A stretch of 64,000 nucleotides of DNA from Muscardinus avellanarius (taxonomy: Eukaryota; Chordata; Mammalia; Rodentia; Gliridae). The translations under genes were made by a program, and so were the position numbers. The notes below the pieces were generated by a model. It made no database searches. It was not told the DNA's origin and saw nothing but the letters and a program-made list of their open reading frames with translations. The stretch is from contig OY726571.1 in NCBI GenBank assembly GCA_963383645.1, forward strand, positions 75,623,860 through 75,687,859. Reading direction: 5' to 3'. Below, in pieces: positions 1 through 11,378 of this stretch. Position 1 is the stretch's first letter, and every line of letters starts with the position of its first letter.

Positions 1-45
1 GGTGGTGGGAAGGATTGCTGAGAAGGTCTGACTTCAATTCTAGTC

Positions 46-256
46 TTTTTTTTTTTTTTTTTGGTGGCACTCGGGATTGAACCCAGGGACATTCTACCTC
101 TGAGCTACACCCAGCACCCTTTTTATGTGTGTTTTCTAACACGATCTCACTAGGTTGCTGATATGCTTTATTGCTGAAGCTAGCCTCGAACCTGTGATCC
201 TCTTGTTTCAGCTTCCCATGTACTGGGATTACAGACATGTACCACCATGTCTGGCT
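46..256 (-). mobile_element. B1-ID composite SINE
   Basis: A T-run (the reversed A-tail) followed by 'ggtggcactcgggattgaac' (ID-like half) and ending 'accaccatgtctggct' (reversed 7SL/B1-like start). Full length, antisense to the RNF144B intron, moderately diverged. Confidence 0.85.
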
Positions 257-698
257 AGTTCTTTTTTTTTATTTTAGTTTGTGGTGACCCGTTTTGTTTA
301 TACATATTCCCTATGGAGGCAACGCCTATGTTGCATGCACCTCTATATATTGGGCCCATTTTTTTCTCAACTTTCTGTTTTGTTTGTTTGTTTGTTTGTT
401 TTTCTTTTATTCATCAAGCAATTTGCTCAGTGCTTTACTATGTCGCACGCTGAGCTAGTGTATAGTTAGCAGGGGATGCCTGCCGGCCACCACAAGCCTA
501 ATTTATGCAACCAAATATTAGAAAAGTCATTTAAGATGACATCTAAGAGGAAGAGTCTCAATCAGCTTGGTCTGTAAATCGAGAAGATGAAAATGGACAT
601 TTTAGACTCAGTAGAAAGCTATGATTGCCACTGTAATTTTTTGTTATTATTTATCAAAGTCCCTTAAATGAGAAGTATGTGTGATATTTAAGACCTAT

Positions 699-897
699 TT
701 GTAATTAATTTTTTGGTTCTGGGGATCAAACCCAGCAGTGTTCTACCTCTGGGTTATACTGCCCCATCCCCAGGCCCTTTGATTTTTTATTTTGAAACAG
801 GGTCTTGCTAAGTTGCTGAGACTGTCCTCGAATTTGTGACCCTCCTGTCTAAGCCTCCCAAGTACTGGGATTACAAGAGTGCACCACCACACCTGGC
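699..897 (-). mobile_element. B1-ID composite SINE with TSD
   Basis: Reversed ID-like half ('ggttctggggatcaaaccca') through 'gtgcaccaccacacctggc'. It is bounded by a 9-bp direct repeat AAGACCTAT at 690-698 and 898-906, which marks the insertion site. Confidence 0.85.
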
Positions 898-1427
898 AAG
901 ACCTATCCTCATTCTAATAGAGTGTTACTGTAGATGAGGCCTTGGCTGATGGAACACTCCATCCACTTTTTTGTTTAGTTTGCAAATGAAAAATCATTTT
1001 GTTTTCCTTCTCATTCAGGCTTGGTATTAACTGGGTTTGGATCCACAAGGCAGCTGTGCCCATGAGGTTCTCTTTAGGAGTTGAGAGCGTAAGGAACTAA
1101 ATATGTGCACCAGACCCCGCCTACCCCGTTTGGCTAGAATACGTTTGGGGGCTGGCGTAGCTGGGAACACTCTGTTCTGCCACTTGTACTTTGTGGGGAC
1201 TTGAGATGAAATGGTACAGATGTTAAACGGCTGAATATGCAGATTTCAAATGTTGAAGCATCTTTTTCTGTGCACTATTTTTGAAGGTCTCCCCCTCCGA
1301 TTTTAGCCAAAAGTTTTGGCTTATTGGTAACAGTACTGTCCCCCAAAAAAGTGTTCTATGTCACACAATGGTGTTGATCTCTGTTTATGTGGACTTTGAG
1401 AGAGCATGGGCCATTTCTTTTTTTCTT

Positions 1428-1625
1428 TTTCTTTTTTGGTGGTACTGGGGTTCCTGGAAACCCTTCTACCTCCGGGCTACAGTCCCAGACCTATTTTTAT
1501 ATTTTATATTTCATATATAAATTATAACTTATATATTCACCTATTTTATATTTTTATTTGGAAACATGTTCTCTTAAGCGTAGCCTGGAGGTAGAAGGGT
1601 TTCCAGGAACCCCAGTACCACCAAA
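1428..1625. mobile_element. Inverted pair of SINE ID-like ends (fold-back)
   Basis: The reversed SINE end at 1437-1480 ('ggtactggggttcctggaaa...') is followed by about 100 bases of AT-rich SINE linker and then by the same end in + orientation at 1580-1624 ('...ggtttccaggaaccccagta'). The two arms are nearly perfect reverse complements over about 44 bases. The B1-like half of the first copy is missing, so the junction near 1578 is rearranged. Confidence 0.8.
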
Positions 1626-2296
1626 AAAAAAAACCCAAAAAATAAAAGCTAAGGTTCAAAAGATAAAATGAATAAAATAAGTGAAAAATCACTCAATCGC
1701 CTCTAGCTGTTGACACTTTCCCTCGTCAGTGGACAGTACTTATAGGACCGTGAATTTATACCTGATTATATTCTTCTCAAGGTTTTGAGTGGTTTCTTAT
1801 TGGCAAAAGCCAACGGCATGTCTGTTCTTACCTTTCCTAGATTCTCGGCTGCATTTAACATCTTGGCCGCCTTCATCCCAGTGACCATCTCTGCTGGTTT
1901 CCCTTCTGCCTTTCTGGCCGTGTCTCGAGTCCCTTTCCAGGTGCTTCTGGGATCCATTCCCGAGTGTTGTGTTTGTGTTAGCAGCCTCTTTGCTTCTCAG
2001 TCTAGGTTTCATTCCCCAGTCGCAGTTTCATCTACCCCATGTACACTGATGCCCAAGTCCTCTCTCCACCCCACATCTAGATATATGTAATGGGCTGCCT
2101 TTGAATGGGACTGCTTGGATGTCTCTACTGTCTGTCAGGTTCAACACATCCAAGCTGTAGTTATCATCTCCTCCTCCCAGTCCATCTGTAGGTTGACATC
2201 TTTCTTGACCAAGCCACTGCCTTCTTTGTACCCAACATCTTTCCTCTCATCTATGATTTTGTCTCCATTACTTCCTCCTCCTCCTTCTTTTCTTTC

Positions 2297-2477
2297 ATTT
2301 GGTGCTAGGGATTGAACTCACGGGCATTCTGCCTCTGCACTACAACCCCAGCCCTATTATTTTATTTTGATATTATGAAACAGGGACTCATTAAGTTGCT
2401 AAGGCTGGCCTCTAACCTGCAATCCTCCTGTCTCATTCTCTTGAATCCTGGGATTACAGGTATATACTACTGTGCCC
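2297..2477 (-). mobile_element. B1-ID composite SINE
   Basis: Reversed copy from 'tttggtgctagggattgaac' to 'actactgtgccca'. It is diverged (lost CpGs, altered ends), so an older insertion in the intron. Confidence 0.8.
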
Positions 2478-3639
2478 AAAAGTTAGTTCTTATTATCTCA
2501 TGACCATAATCTCCTTTCTCTATCCAGTCCTCAGTATTCCTCTTGCCTGGTTCTCCGTGACAGCCTTCCCTCTTCCTTACTCACACAATATTCCCATTTC
2601 ATCTCATGCCTCTGCTAGTGCTCCCAGTGGACTTTCTAAAACAGTAAATCAGGTCATTACAGTCTCTATCCAGTCAATCAAGTTTCATTTGTTTTTCTCT
2701 GCTTCTTCTTGGTGATTTATGAAACCACCAAGATAATGCTAAAAGATTGCAGGGCTGAGGATTCCTGGAGGTAGTCATTCATATCACCAGGTGATTGGTG
2801 TGGTTCATAGCTATTTCTCAACTCCAAGCTTCACATTTGCTGAAACCTCTCCCTTTGCTTTCCAGAATGACATTTTCCTCAGACATTATGACAAAGGGCC
2901 ATGCAGGAATAAACTTGGCCACTCACGAGCGTCAGTGATGTGGAACCGAACACAGGTATCTGGCCTTAAAGGAAGTATGAGATAAACCATATTCAGTGAT
3001 GGCCTAATGACCCCACCTCTCCATCCTGCCCACCCTGTTTCCTCTGTACTCATGCCAGCCTGGGAGATTCTGGGAAGTTCTGGGGAAAGTATAGGGTAAC
3101 TGGCCCCAGTTAACTCCAGAGCAGCTTCTTTGAGAACAAGTAGAGAGACAGAGGCACTGGAAAGCCAAGAAATTCACAGCAACCTGCAGGATGGATGCAG
3201 TTGTGTCTGCCTTTTGCAAAGTGTGGAATGCCTTTCTTAAACCCTCTAAGGCATGTGAGCTATCAAAGCAACACTCTAGAATACTATGTGCCCCTGCTGG
3301 GACTTAGATTCCTCCGTACATGCCATTCTGTGTTTATGCGGCAGGTTCAAAGGGAGTCCTGGCTTGTTTTTAATAGTGGCTTATATTTATCAAAGGCTAG
3401 GTTCCTTTTGAGGGAGTCTAATATCCTAGGAATCATTAACCTCCTTATGAGGCTTGTGAGGAAGCCCAGGTGGAGAACGAGCCAACACCCACAATGGCCC
3501 TGGAGGAGCTCAAGTTGGCTTTCAATTTCTTCTCACTCTTGATTTTGTCCTTTGTTCCTTTTTGGTTTCAGTCCATTTCAGATCATGGCTGAACACTGGC
3601 CCAAAGTTCCCATAAATGTAAACATCTCACATGCCTGAG

Positions 3640-4012
3640 ATGATGTCTTAGCTTTTGGGCTGCTATAACAAGTTATCATAGACAAGATGGCTTAAGCCAC
3701 AAAGATTTATTTCTTAGAGTTCTAGAGGCTGGTTAGTCTGAAATCAGCATGCCTACATGGTCAGATCCTGGTGAAGGCCCTTTGCCAGGTTCACAGATGG
3801 CCAGATTCTTGCTCTGTCCTCACATGGCAGAGAGAAGAAACAAATTTTCTGGTATATCTAGTAGTAAAGACACCAATTCCATCATGGGGGTTCCCTCCCT
3901 CATCTCAAAGGCTCCTTACCAAATTCCCTCACACTGGGAATTAGGTTTTTATCACATGAATTGGGGCTGGGAGAGCAGGACACAAACATTCAGTTCATGT
4001 CACATGATATAG
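3640..4012. repeat. Ancient mammalian interspersed repeat (family not named)
   Basis: 'ttttgggctgctataacaag...ttctagaggctgg...tcctcacatggcagag...' and '...gaattaggtttttatcacatgaatt' match a very common old mammalian repeat that I know by sequence but cannot name safely. Fragments of the same family occur at 4064-4118 and 34600-35300. Confidence 0.6.
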
Positions 4013-4063
4013 TTAGACTGCATATACATGCAGGAAGACGTATCCAGGGTTTGAGTACGTATT

Positions 4064-4118
4064 TATGTCTTTGTTGTTTGGGCTGCTGTAACCAATTGCC
4101 GTTGACATAAATGCTGAA
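4064..4118. repeat. Truncated copy of the 3640-4012 repeat beside the acceptor
   Basis: 'tgtctttgttgtttgggctgctgtaaccaattgccgttgac' is the first part of the same repeat family as 3640-4012. It ends just before the polypyrimidine tract of the RNF144B acceptor. Confidence 0.5.
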
Positions 4119-4119
4119 A

Positions 4120-4139
4120 TTTGCCTTCTTGCTCTCCAG
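4120..4139 (+). promoter_or_regulatory. 3' splice site (acceptor) of the terminal exon
   Basis: The tract 'tttgccttcttgctctccag' is pyrimidine-rich and ends in CAG followed by G, a good match to a mammalian acceptor. The reading frame that ends at the stop codon at 4278 opens exactly at 4140 in phase 0, which supports this AG as the junction. A truncated old repeat (4064-4118) abuts the tract on its 5' side. Confidence 0.75.
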
Positions 4140-4280
4140 GTGGTGGGGATTCTGGTGGGACTGGGCATCATTGCCCTGGTGACTTCACCCTTGCTGCTCC
4201 TGGCCTCCCCATGTATAATCTGTTGTGTCTGCAAGTCCTGTCGGGGCAAGAAGAAAAAGCATGACCCATCTACCACTTAA
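4140..4280 (+). CDS. RNF144B: RNF144B, last coding exon (C-terminal membrane anchor)
   Basis: The exon encodes 46 residues and a TAA stop at 4278-4280, starting [14 protein letters not shown]. Residues 1-25 form a hydrophobic segment long enough to cross a membrane. They are followed by a Cys cluster ([10 protein letters not shown]) and a basic, polar tail [11 protein letters not shown] recognise this as the C-terminus of RNF144B (also IBRDC2 or p53RFP), a RING-IBR-RING E3 ubiquitin ligase of about 300 residues held in membranes by a C-terminal segment; RNF144A ends similarly. The catalytic RING1-IBR-RING2 part must lie on exons upstream of this window. The exon has no frameshift or internal stop and reads as functional. 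The alternative is the paralogue RNF144A, but I recall its tail as ending in acidic and proline residues instead. Identification is from memory of the family. Confidence 0.8.
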
Positions 4281-4660
4281 AGATGGGTGTGCGTTCCCGT
4301 GCCACAGCCGTCTGGGTCGTACGAGACAGCGCGGTGAGAAAGCCCCACTTAGAGACCTTGCCTTCTTCTCCTTGCCAAACTTTGGAAGTGCCTGTGCGTC
4401 CAGACTTTGAACTTGCCTGCAAGCCTTCGGCGTGGGAAAAGGCCAAGTCCCGGGTGCGAGTATTCCTGCTGTATGACAAGGACCAGCTCTGCGGTCCAGG
4501 CTGTGCCCGTGGAGCATTTTGGGAGCTTTGGGGTTGCTTGGGAGGAGCTAGCGCATCATTATCCCGTCATCCAGAGGATCCTGCTAGACTGCGCCGCTTC
4601 CGGCCAAACTCAAGGAGCCTGGGTGAACATTTTCTAATAAATGTCTTTTCATGGTTGGCA
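4281..4660 (+). other. RNF144B: Proximal 3' UTR of RNF144B
   Basis: Single-copy, moderately GC-rich sequence follows the stop codon without any repeat and leads to a canonical AATAAA at 4636. Overlapping open frames of 69-138 codons occur on both strands, but they have no homology I recognise and lie on the transcribed 3' side of a stop codon, so they are treated as chance. UTR status is inference. Confidence 0.6.
4636..4641 (+). terminator. Candidate proximal polyadenylation signal AATAAA
   Basis: A canonical AATAAA lies 356 bases after the stop codon. The next 25 bases hold a T-rich stretch (gtcttttcatggttgg) with G/T-rich character, as expected downstream of a cleavage site. It would give a short 3' UTR isoform. 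Confidence 0.5.
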
Positions 4661-7600
4661 GCAAGCGTGCTAACCAAAGAGGAGTCTGCTCTGCGTTGAT
4701 TTGATCACCGTGAGAAATGTGGGAGAAAGCCCTTGGAGGAGGGGGAGGCTGAGGCTGCATAGTGAGAAATTCTGGTCCCAGCTCTCAAGCAGGCTGCTGA
4801 TCTTAGGAGCTGATAGGTTGTTTGTGCCTCTGTGGGTTATGGGGTGTCCTGTTCCCACAGTGACTTGGCAGAGTAACAATGGGTTTCTCCTCCTGTGATC
4901 TCAGCTTCAAGCAGGAGGAACTGCTGTGCAGAGGGAGTCAGCCCTGCCCAGGGAAAGGGTCACAGCCTGTAAAACAACCTGGTCTAACTCAATGTCTCTC
5001 CTTTGGCAAATGGTACTTTTCTAAGGTGGACGAACAGCTTACCCTTACAGCCGGTCCCTTTGGTCTACAAGATTTTTTTTTTTTTGTATGAAATAGGGAG
5101 TAGAGTGGTAGAGGTTCAAAATGCTCATCACAGATAACGGGGTTCTGCGTTCATCCGCCCAACAGATTTGGAATTAGATCTAAAAGTGTCCATCGGGGTA
5201 AATATTAAAGTCCATATGCACATCTAGAATCCATAGGACTCATAGCCTGCCTAGAATTCCCATCCCTTAGGCTTGCATGGATATACCCCATAGATGACAC
5301 AAAAGAAATATGTGCCTAGAAGCCATTCTCTCTATGACTAAAATGGTTTATTATCGACCAACCCAAAGATCTTTTGCATAGGATAAATGTAAAGTTTGAT
5401 CGCAAGTTCATGACTTACCCAAAGTGTAGATTCAAAAGATTAACTCTTCAAACAAGACTTAGTACAGTCTCCTACCATGCCTGTAGACACACACATTGAT
5501 AAGGATATTTACATATTGCCAAACACAATTCAGAGCAGCTATCTCTTTTGTAAAATTTGGTATTGCTCTTTTCTGCATCTCTTAGGCAGTCAGAATACTT
5601 GGTGTACGTGGCACTAATGAAGATATGTAAAAAATAAAACAGAAATGTTCTATGTGTCTTAAATAGTTGAGATTCGTATCACCTCATTGTGACTTATTCT
5701 TCCCATTATACCATTAATCAAATTTGCCCAAATGATTTTTTGAAAAGATAAAACCCTTTTTCCAGTGACAGGATTATATTATCTCCATTAGCAGCGCAGC
5801 CTGGTGGTTCAGGAGGACGATACTAAATGCTCGCAGAGACCTTTCCTGGAAGCCAGGGGACTCCGGATCAGGAACCGTTCAGGACTGATTGTATTTTCTA
5901 GTTAACTGGGCAACTAGATTACTAATTTGCTGCTATTCTGGACCTATTATCAAAGAATGATGCTTTGCTGTGTAATGGGATGTATCTTAAGTGGGGGTTA
6001 TGTATATTTAAGGAAATTTAATGAACACATACATATATTGATATGTGTATAGTACACTCATTGGTCATGCTATTTTGTTAGTGCATATTAATTTTGCAGA
6101 ATAGCGGATTTCACTGAATCATATCTACATATACACATAACACGTTCTCAGCATTGGCCATGTACTTTTTCATCTGTAGTTTATATAAAACATAGATGAG
6201 AACTCTGGGGGAACTTTTGAATGGCAACCACCCAGAATCATTTGTAATTGTTTCTTAGAAATTTTTCTCTAAACATATCAGGAGAAAAAACAAAAACCCT
6301 CTTCCATTAGTGTATTTCTTACTAGTATAAATATAAATGTATATATTTGAATAGCTACTTTGCTTTATTTTACACATAGCCGGTGTCCTCATTACAGATA
6401 AAGGGCATTGAAAACTGCTCAGGGCCTCACAAGAACTCAACTCAATTGAATTTTTGTACTAAGAATATCAGCTGTGGCGGTGGATTCCTCCATCAGTAAA
6501 TTCTCAGAGCTTGGTTTCACAAAGAGTATCTCAACAGGGGCAGGTTTTGAGTAACATAAAATGCCGTGTTCTTAGAAGGAAAGCTTGTAAATTCGGAGTA
6601 AAGGTAAAAGAAAATGTCTATGCTATTTCCTTGGCAAATTGAAAGGAATTTGTCTTCTCACAGAGATTTTATAATAAAATTAGCTACTTGTTATTATTAT
6701 TTATTATTTTTATTTTAAGGGTCAGGGCTAGGGAATGGGGGGGTCATTTATCAAAATGATTTTAAGTAACTGGATTTAATTATTTTTAAATGTTGTAAAG
6801 TGCCTGAAAAAAATGGTGACTTCTTCCTTAAAAAGTGAAATATGTGTGTGAGTGGTCAGAACCAGCAGGAGCAGATTGGTAGGTTGAACCCATGCATGTC
6901 TCTGTTGCATCCAAGGACGGGGATGGAAGCCAAACCAGAGACCGTTTACAAACAAGGGGGGAACTATCAGCTTGGTCATTGAGGCTGATATTTTCATTTC
7001 TGATAATTGTCCAGTGATAGACATTGAGTTGAACTCATCTCCTACCTTTATCTGCCATCTTTGTCCTTTCCTAGTGATTCTGTCTCAGGAACAATCATGG
7101 GTCTACGTAAGAATGTTCAGCTATTGCGGTAACAGTCTTCTCGCATTGGAGTAGTACAGCGTACTCTAAATAGAATTTGGAAACCCTCCGCCAAATTTCC
7201 AGTTTGAGCGTAACAACCCACCACCTAGAAATACCATCAGACATCATGGCACAACACGACCTCTGCCCCTGGTAGAATTTTTATTTTTCTACTGTTATTA
7301 GATGGGGAAGCCAGAAGGAAAGCCACCACGGAAGCAAATGTTAGGATCTTAGGCACCCCGTTTGTTCATACCATGGGTGTTTGCTTTGGACTTGAAATCT
7401 GTACTTTGGCAGCAGCCTTTGAAAAAAAAAATCATTCACAGTGTGAATTTTCTTGTAGCCTGTATCACAACAATCGTATCTATCTGGGTTTGAAATTTTA
7501 CATGTTCATTGGCATGTACACCATTTGGAACCCCAACTTTTCTCTGAAAAAAAAAGTATTCAGAATCTAAATCTGTATTTAGTCCTCCCTTCACAGCACT

Positions 7601-7868
7601 TCTAAGGGACTTTCTGTTCATGAATAGATAGATGCCTTTATGTGTACATAATCCTGTGCGTGTGTGTTGCTTTAAGAAGACAATTTCAGAAATGCCTTAG
7701 ATGAATGACATTTTATAAAGCTGTTAGAATTGATGTCTGTAGGCTGTTACATCTCATGTTGATGTTGATTCATGATCCAAGAAGTTTCTTATGTACTTAA
7801 GAAATTGTTATTGTACTATATTTTTCCAATTCTTTGGGAGGAAAATAAGTGTTCATTTCTCTAGCCCC

Positions 7869-7874
7869 AATAAA
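7869..7874 (+). terminator. Candidate distal polyadenylation signal AATAAA
   Basis: AATAAA followed within 40 bases by a G/T-rich element (tgtgttaacctttgttgtgctg). It would end an extended 3' UTR of about 3.6 kb. The hexamer alone is weak evidence in AT-rich DNA. Confidence 0.3.
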
Positions 7875-8149
7875 TGTGAGGAAAACGAGTGTGTTAACCT
7901 TTGTTGTGCTGCTGTAATTCTAGACACTTCATTTATCCTCAAAGAACCAAACACTATTAATCACTATTAACACCTGGATTCAGAATCCACAAGAAAATAC
8001 CAAGATTTGCAATACCAGCTTGCTATTTTATGGAAGCAAGGGTAATGCCTTTACTTATTACAGACTATCTAATTCGGTATGGGGTATTTTTACACTGCCA
8101 GAGCACAGGAAGTGATCATTCTCCAGAGAAATAGCCAGTAATTCAGGTC

Positions 8150-8240
8150 TTTAGCCATTCTGATAAAAAGTGCTGCCCAGTGTCAAAGCTGTCAGTTCAG
8201 TAAAATGAGGGCTGGACTACAGACTCTCTAAGGTTAGTTC
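8150..8240 (+). repeat. MIR-like fragment
   Basis: 'cagtaaaatgagggctggactacagactctctaaggttag' resembles the 3' part of old MIR-type SINEs. Short and diverged. Confidence 0.35.
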
Positions 8241-8444
8241 CAAGCTTCCAAGAGTCTGCTAGAAAACTGTGTTTCCTTTTTGTGAGGTTTAAAGAAGGGG
8301 TTTGCATCAGGGCGTAAGATCATATTCATTCCATCGGCATTCAAGGTAAGACTGGTTTCAAGTCCAGAGCCAGGAATTTGGTCAACAACTAGGGCTTGTG
8401 TTTCTCCAGAACGGAAAGGTCACTTACTGGTGTCCATGCCTTTT

Positions 8445-8671
8445 TTTTTTTTTTTTTTTTTTTTAGTACTGGCGATGGAACCCCGGGGCATTCTATTCTA
8501 CCTTTGAGCTACACCCCCAGCTCTATTTTTTATTCTTTATTTTGAAATAGGGTCTCACTGAGTTGCAAAGGGCCTCGTCATGTATTAGCTGAGGCTGTCC
8601 ACGAACCGTGCTCTTCCTGTCTCAGCCTCCCAAATGCTGGGATTACAAGCGTGCGCCACCACGCCCTGCTG
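8445..8671 (-). mobile_element. B1-ID composite SINE with TSD
   Basis: Reversed full-length copy ending 'gtgcgccaccacgccctgct', flanked by ATGCCTTTT at 8436-8444 and 8672-8680. It closes the SINE-free stretch that follows the RNF144B exon. Confidence 0.85.
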
Positions 8672-8680
8672 ATGCCTTTT

Positions 8681-10949
8681 TATTGAGAGTTTTGATCCTC
8701 CTAAAATTATATCTTAGTTCAGAGGTTTACAACTGACTCACAATTGAATTCTATCGTCTAATTATTCCGTTTTGGGGAAATCAATAAAATCGTGTAGAAA
8801 CATTTTGGGGTTATGACTCCTTAATTTTTTTAATCATCTCCCAGAATGTCAACATCATTTCATTTCCAAAGCGTGCTTTACTGTTTGCTAAGCTTGAATT
8901 TGCATTCCCAAAGAAATATTGAATGAACCATTTTATTTAGCAGTGATTTTAATCAATACCCTCACCAGCAAACTCATTGCAATGTAAATTATGAATCTAG
9001 TGAAGCTGAAGGAGAATTATAATTAGGTTTTTCTGTAATTCAAGTATTTTAATTTGTTAGATGATAAATCTAGCTTTTCCTTAGATCCTGATAATTGTGT
9101 CCAGCCCTACATTATGAGAAAGAAATGCATTTCTTCAAACGATTTGTTTAATACCTATTATTTCTGTAGTTTTACACAAACTATTGAAAGAGCTTTTGGG
9201 AACAATCTTGTGAGATAAATAGAGCAGATATTAGGTCCATTTCATGCGGAAGGCGACGGTTGAGTATTCATGTCTTGCCAAGGGTTGAAAAAAAATAGAA
9301 TCAGAATTCCTTGAAGAAAGCACTCACTCAAATGTCCTTTCTTAGGTCAGTAATGTCAAGCCCATCTTCCCTCACCAATCTGTGAATCCAAGAGAATGTA
9401 CTTCTCTTCCAATTATCTGCAGCAATGGAGTACAGATAAGAGAGGAATTTAGGTTTCAAATGTTCATTTAGAGTCTGTGTTTTGGGGCACATGACAGTAT
9501 GCGTAGGCAGATAGATACCTCCTGAGAGGAGCCCCCCCCCCCACTATCCCTTGGGCTCAGCTAGAGAAAGGCAGGAGGCAGAGGGTGACTCATTAGAGAA
9601 ACAACAAGGCCATGTGCACCTGACGTGCTGCTATGGGAACCACCGTGGCCTCTGGCTCCACAGACTTCCGAGTCCAAGGTGCTGCCTCTCCCCAACTAGG
9701 TACGTTCCCACAGGTGCCTTTTGATGTTTACAATCCGGACTCCCAGCCATTGCTAACCCAGATCCAAAGCCCTTCCTGTGAACATGACCGGCTTGTACTG
9801 CAACGCGGATCTGTGGCCTATCATTAAATCAGCCAACTGGCAGTTTCAGAAGCGGAAGATGAGGTTCTAAATAACGAACTTCATGGATTTCTGATGCGTG
9901 CGAAGAAGCTATGCTTTTGAATTTCATTTTCTCTCTGCCTTCATGATTTTCAATTTTGTCAGTATTCTATTTGTTTTCAGTTTCTCTTATTTTTGCATAT
10001 CAGAGCCGGAATTCAAGCTTTTGATGAGAAGGAAATGAAGAATGAAGTCTAATGTTAGACATTTTATCTTATAGTTTCTAATGACCTGGCACGATTCGAG
10101 GGTGTACATTTCCTTTTGAGGGTGACTGGATTAATATCAATACTGTGGGGCATATTCACACAAAATGCAGGTATTCTTGAGTTAATTATGAGACTTCTAT
10201 CCATTAACCCAGACTTAGGTATGGAACTCAGGCCCATTCATCTAACTGACAGCAAACAAATCCACAAATCCACGCGCAACCTGCCCGTGTGTCCGGAACC
10301 CCAGCCTTCTCCTGGGACTTTGGCACCATGGGGCACGTGAACTGCTCATGGGACAAGGCTGGTAGATTCAGTGTCACCAGGGCACAGAACATGTGTCCAG
10401 TGGCATCTGGTGCCCTCTCTGCCCTCCGCCAATACAAGGGGGTGTAAGATTGGAAACATACTCCTGAATTCCAATACGTGGCTCCGGTTCCAGGTCCGGC
10501 TGAGCACTTCACTGTTGGTGTGGTCCAGAGCCAGCCATTTCACCCCGATCTCAGGACAGGTGAGGAGGAATGGACGAGATCCCGAGTGTCAAAGTATGTC
10601 AAACTGTTTGTTAGGAGGCAAGAGGAGAGGGAACCGTTGCGTTGTGTAGACTTAAAGCTATTGGTATGGACAGCCAGATGCTGTCCCAAAAGGAGACAAG
10701 GGGACAGAGTTGGGCAGTCCTGAAATATTTTGCAAGCTTATAAATGTTTGTTGGGGGGGGTCTGATTCCCCCTCCAGGAAATGTTTTATCTTTGTAGTTT
10801 AAAATTTTTTCTTCACGTCACTTTTTCACAAAGAAATATTTCACAAAATAAATCTATCTGGTTTTGTGCTCCATTAAAATGTGGCTCACATGTGGGGAGG
10901 GAGGGAAATATTACATTTTTATCAACTCGGTGATTTTTTTGGGAAAAGT
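8681..10949. other. Single-copy DNA, no gene seen
   Basis: AT-rich first half with homeodomain- and POU-type motifs (ATTTGCAT near 8898, several TAATT cores), then a more GC-rich part after 9.5 kb. A run of C lies at 9533-9542. Open frames at 9633-9827 and 10116-10723 overlap on both strands, have no splice context or recognisable domain and look like chance. Confidence 0.5.
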
Positions 10950-11130
10950 TTATTGTAAAAACTCACATTTACACAATGCCTTAGGATAGACAGACAGACA
11001 CTGACATGCCTATTCTGATCTAACTTACAGATGGGACTCGGGACTTCGTGACAGGGTACCAGGCTGTAAAGCAGGTTAGTGGCAAAACTAGAATTTGATC
11101 TCACGTTTTGCAGGAGGCTGCCCAGGACCT
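10950..11130. repeat. Possible MIR fragment
   Basis: 'ttacagatgggactcggg...caggttagtggcaaaactagaatttgatctcacg' follows the order of the MIR core ('cagatgagg...gtggcagagc.gggatttgaac'). Diverged, so low certainty. Confidence 0.35.
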
Positions 11131-11320
11131 CTTAGCATTATTTTAAAAATCTAAAAGCAACCTAATGCAACACCTTAACCTCAGTTTTCATAGATCAGAA
11201 ATCTGACTAGGTGGGGCTGGGTTCTCTGCCCAGAGTGTCCCCAAGCTGAAACTCAAGTGCCTGGCAGGCTGATTGTCCTCTGGGGCTCGGGTCTTCTTCC
11301 AGACTCACAGGGTGCTGTCA

Positions 11321-11334
11321 GAATTCAGTTTCGT
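11321..11334 (+). repeat. Target-site duplication, 5' side of L1
   Basis: GAATTCAGTTTCGT, repeated perfectly at 14111-14124 after the A-tail. It defines the exact ends of the L1 insertion. Confidence 0.95.
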
Positions 11335-11337
11335 GGG

Positions 11338-11349
11338 GAAGATGGCGAC
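11338..11349 (+). promoter_or_regulatory. YY1-like site in the L1 5' end
   Basis: GAAGATGGCGAC closely matches the YY1 consensus AAGATGGCGGC. In human L1 a YY1 site at the same place positions transcription start; the same role here is inference. Confidence 0.6.
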
Positions 11350-11356
11350 CTAGAAA

Positions 11357-11378
11357 AGCGGGGCTTAAGAGCCCCGCT
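11357..11378 (+). promoter_or_regulatory. Perfect hairpin near the L1 5' end
   Basis: AGCGGGGCT-TAAG-AGCCCCGCT: a 9-bp GC-rich stem with a four-base loop, starting 23 bases after the L1 start. It is repeated exactly in the second L1 at 63625-63646. Confidence 0.8.

Larger units (their letters stand above)
1..4139 (+). other. RNF144B: Inferred last intron of RNF144B
   Basis: No coding exon is visible here. The stretch ends in a pyrimidine-rich tract and AG directly before the coding exon at 4140, so it should be intron of the same + strand gene. It holds four SINE insertions or pairs (46-256, 699-897, 1428-1625, 2297-2477) and an old interspersed repeat (3640-4012). The parts at 257-690, 900-1420, 1640-2290 and 2480-3640 show no gene or recognised repeat. 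Intron status is inference from the acceptor and the exon identity; the upstream exon lies outside the window. Confidence 0.65.
4661..8435 (+). other. Single-copy flank, possible extended 3' UTR
   Basis: Nearly 3.8 kb without a recognisable SINE or L1, unusual for this window, where SINEs otherwise occur about every kilobase. It becomes AT-rich after about 5.6 kb and contains several AATAAA hexamers, including 7869-7874. SINE exclusion together with the AT-rich composition would fit a long 3' UTR isoform, but no reading frame or splice signal proves transcription. A short MIR-like stretch lies near 8150-8240. Confidence 0.4.

Noticed and set aside
4283..4699. 138-codon open frame directly after the RNF144B stop
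   Set aside because: It lies in the presumed 3' UTR in another frame, starts just after the stop codon and shows no family features.
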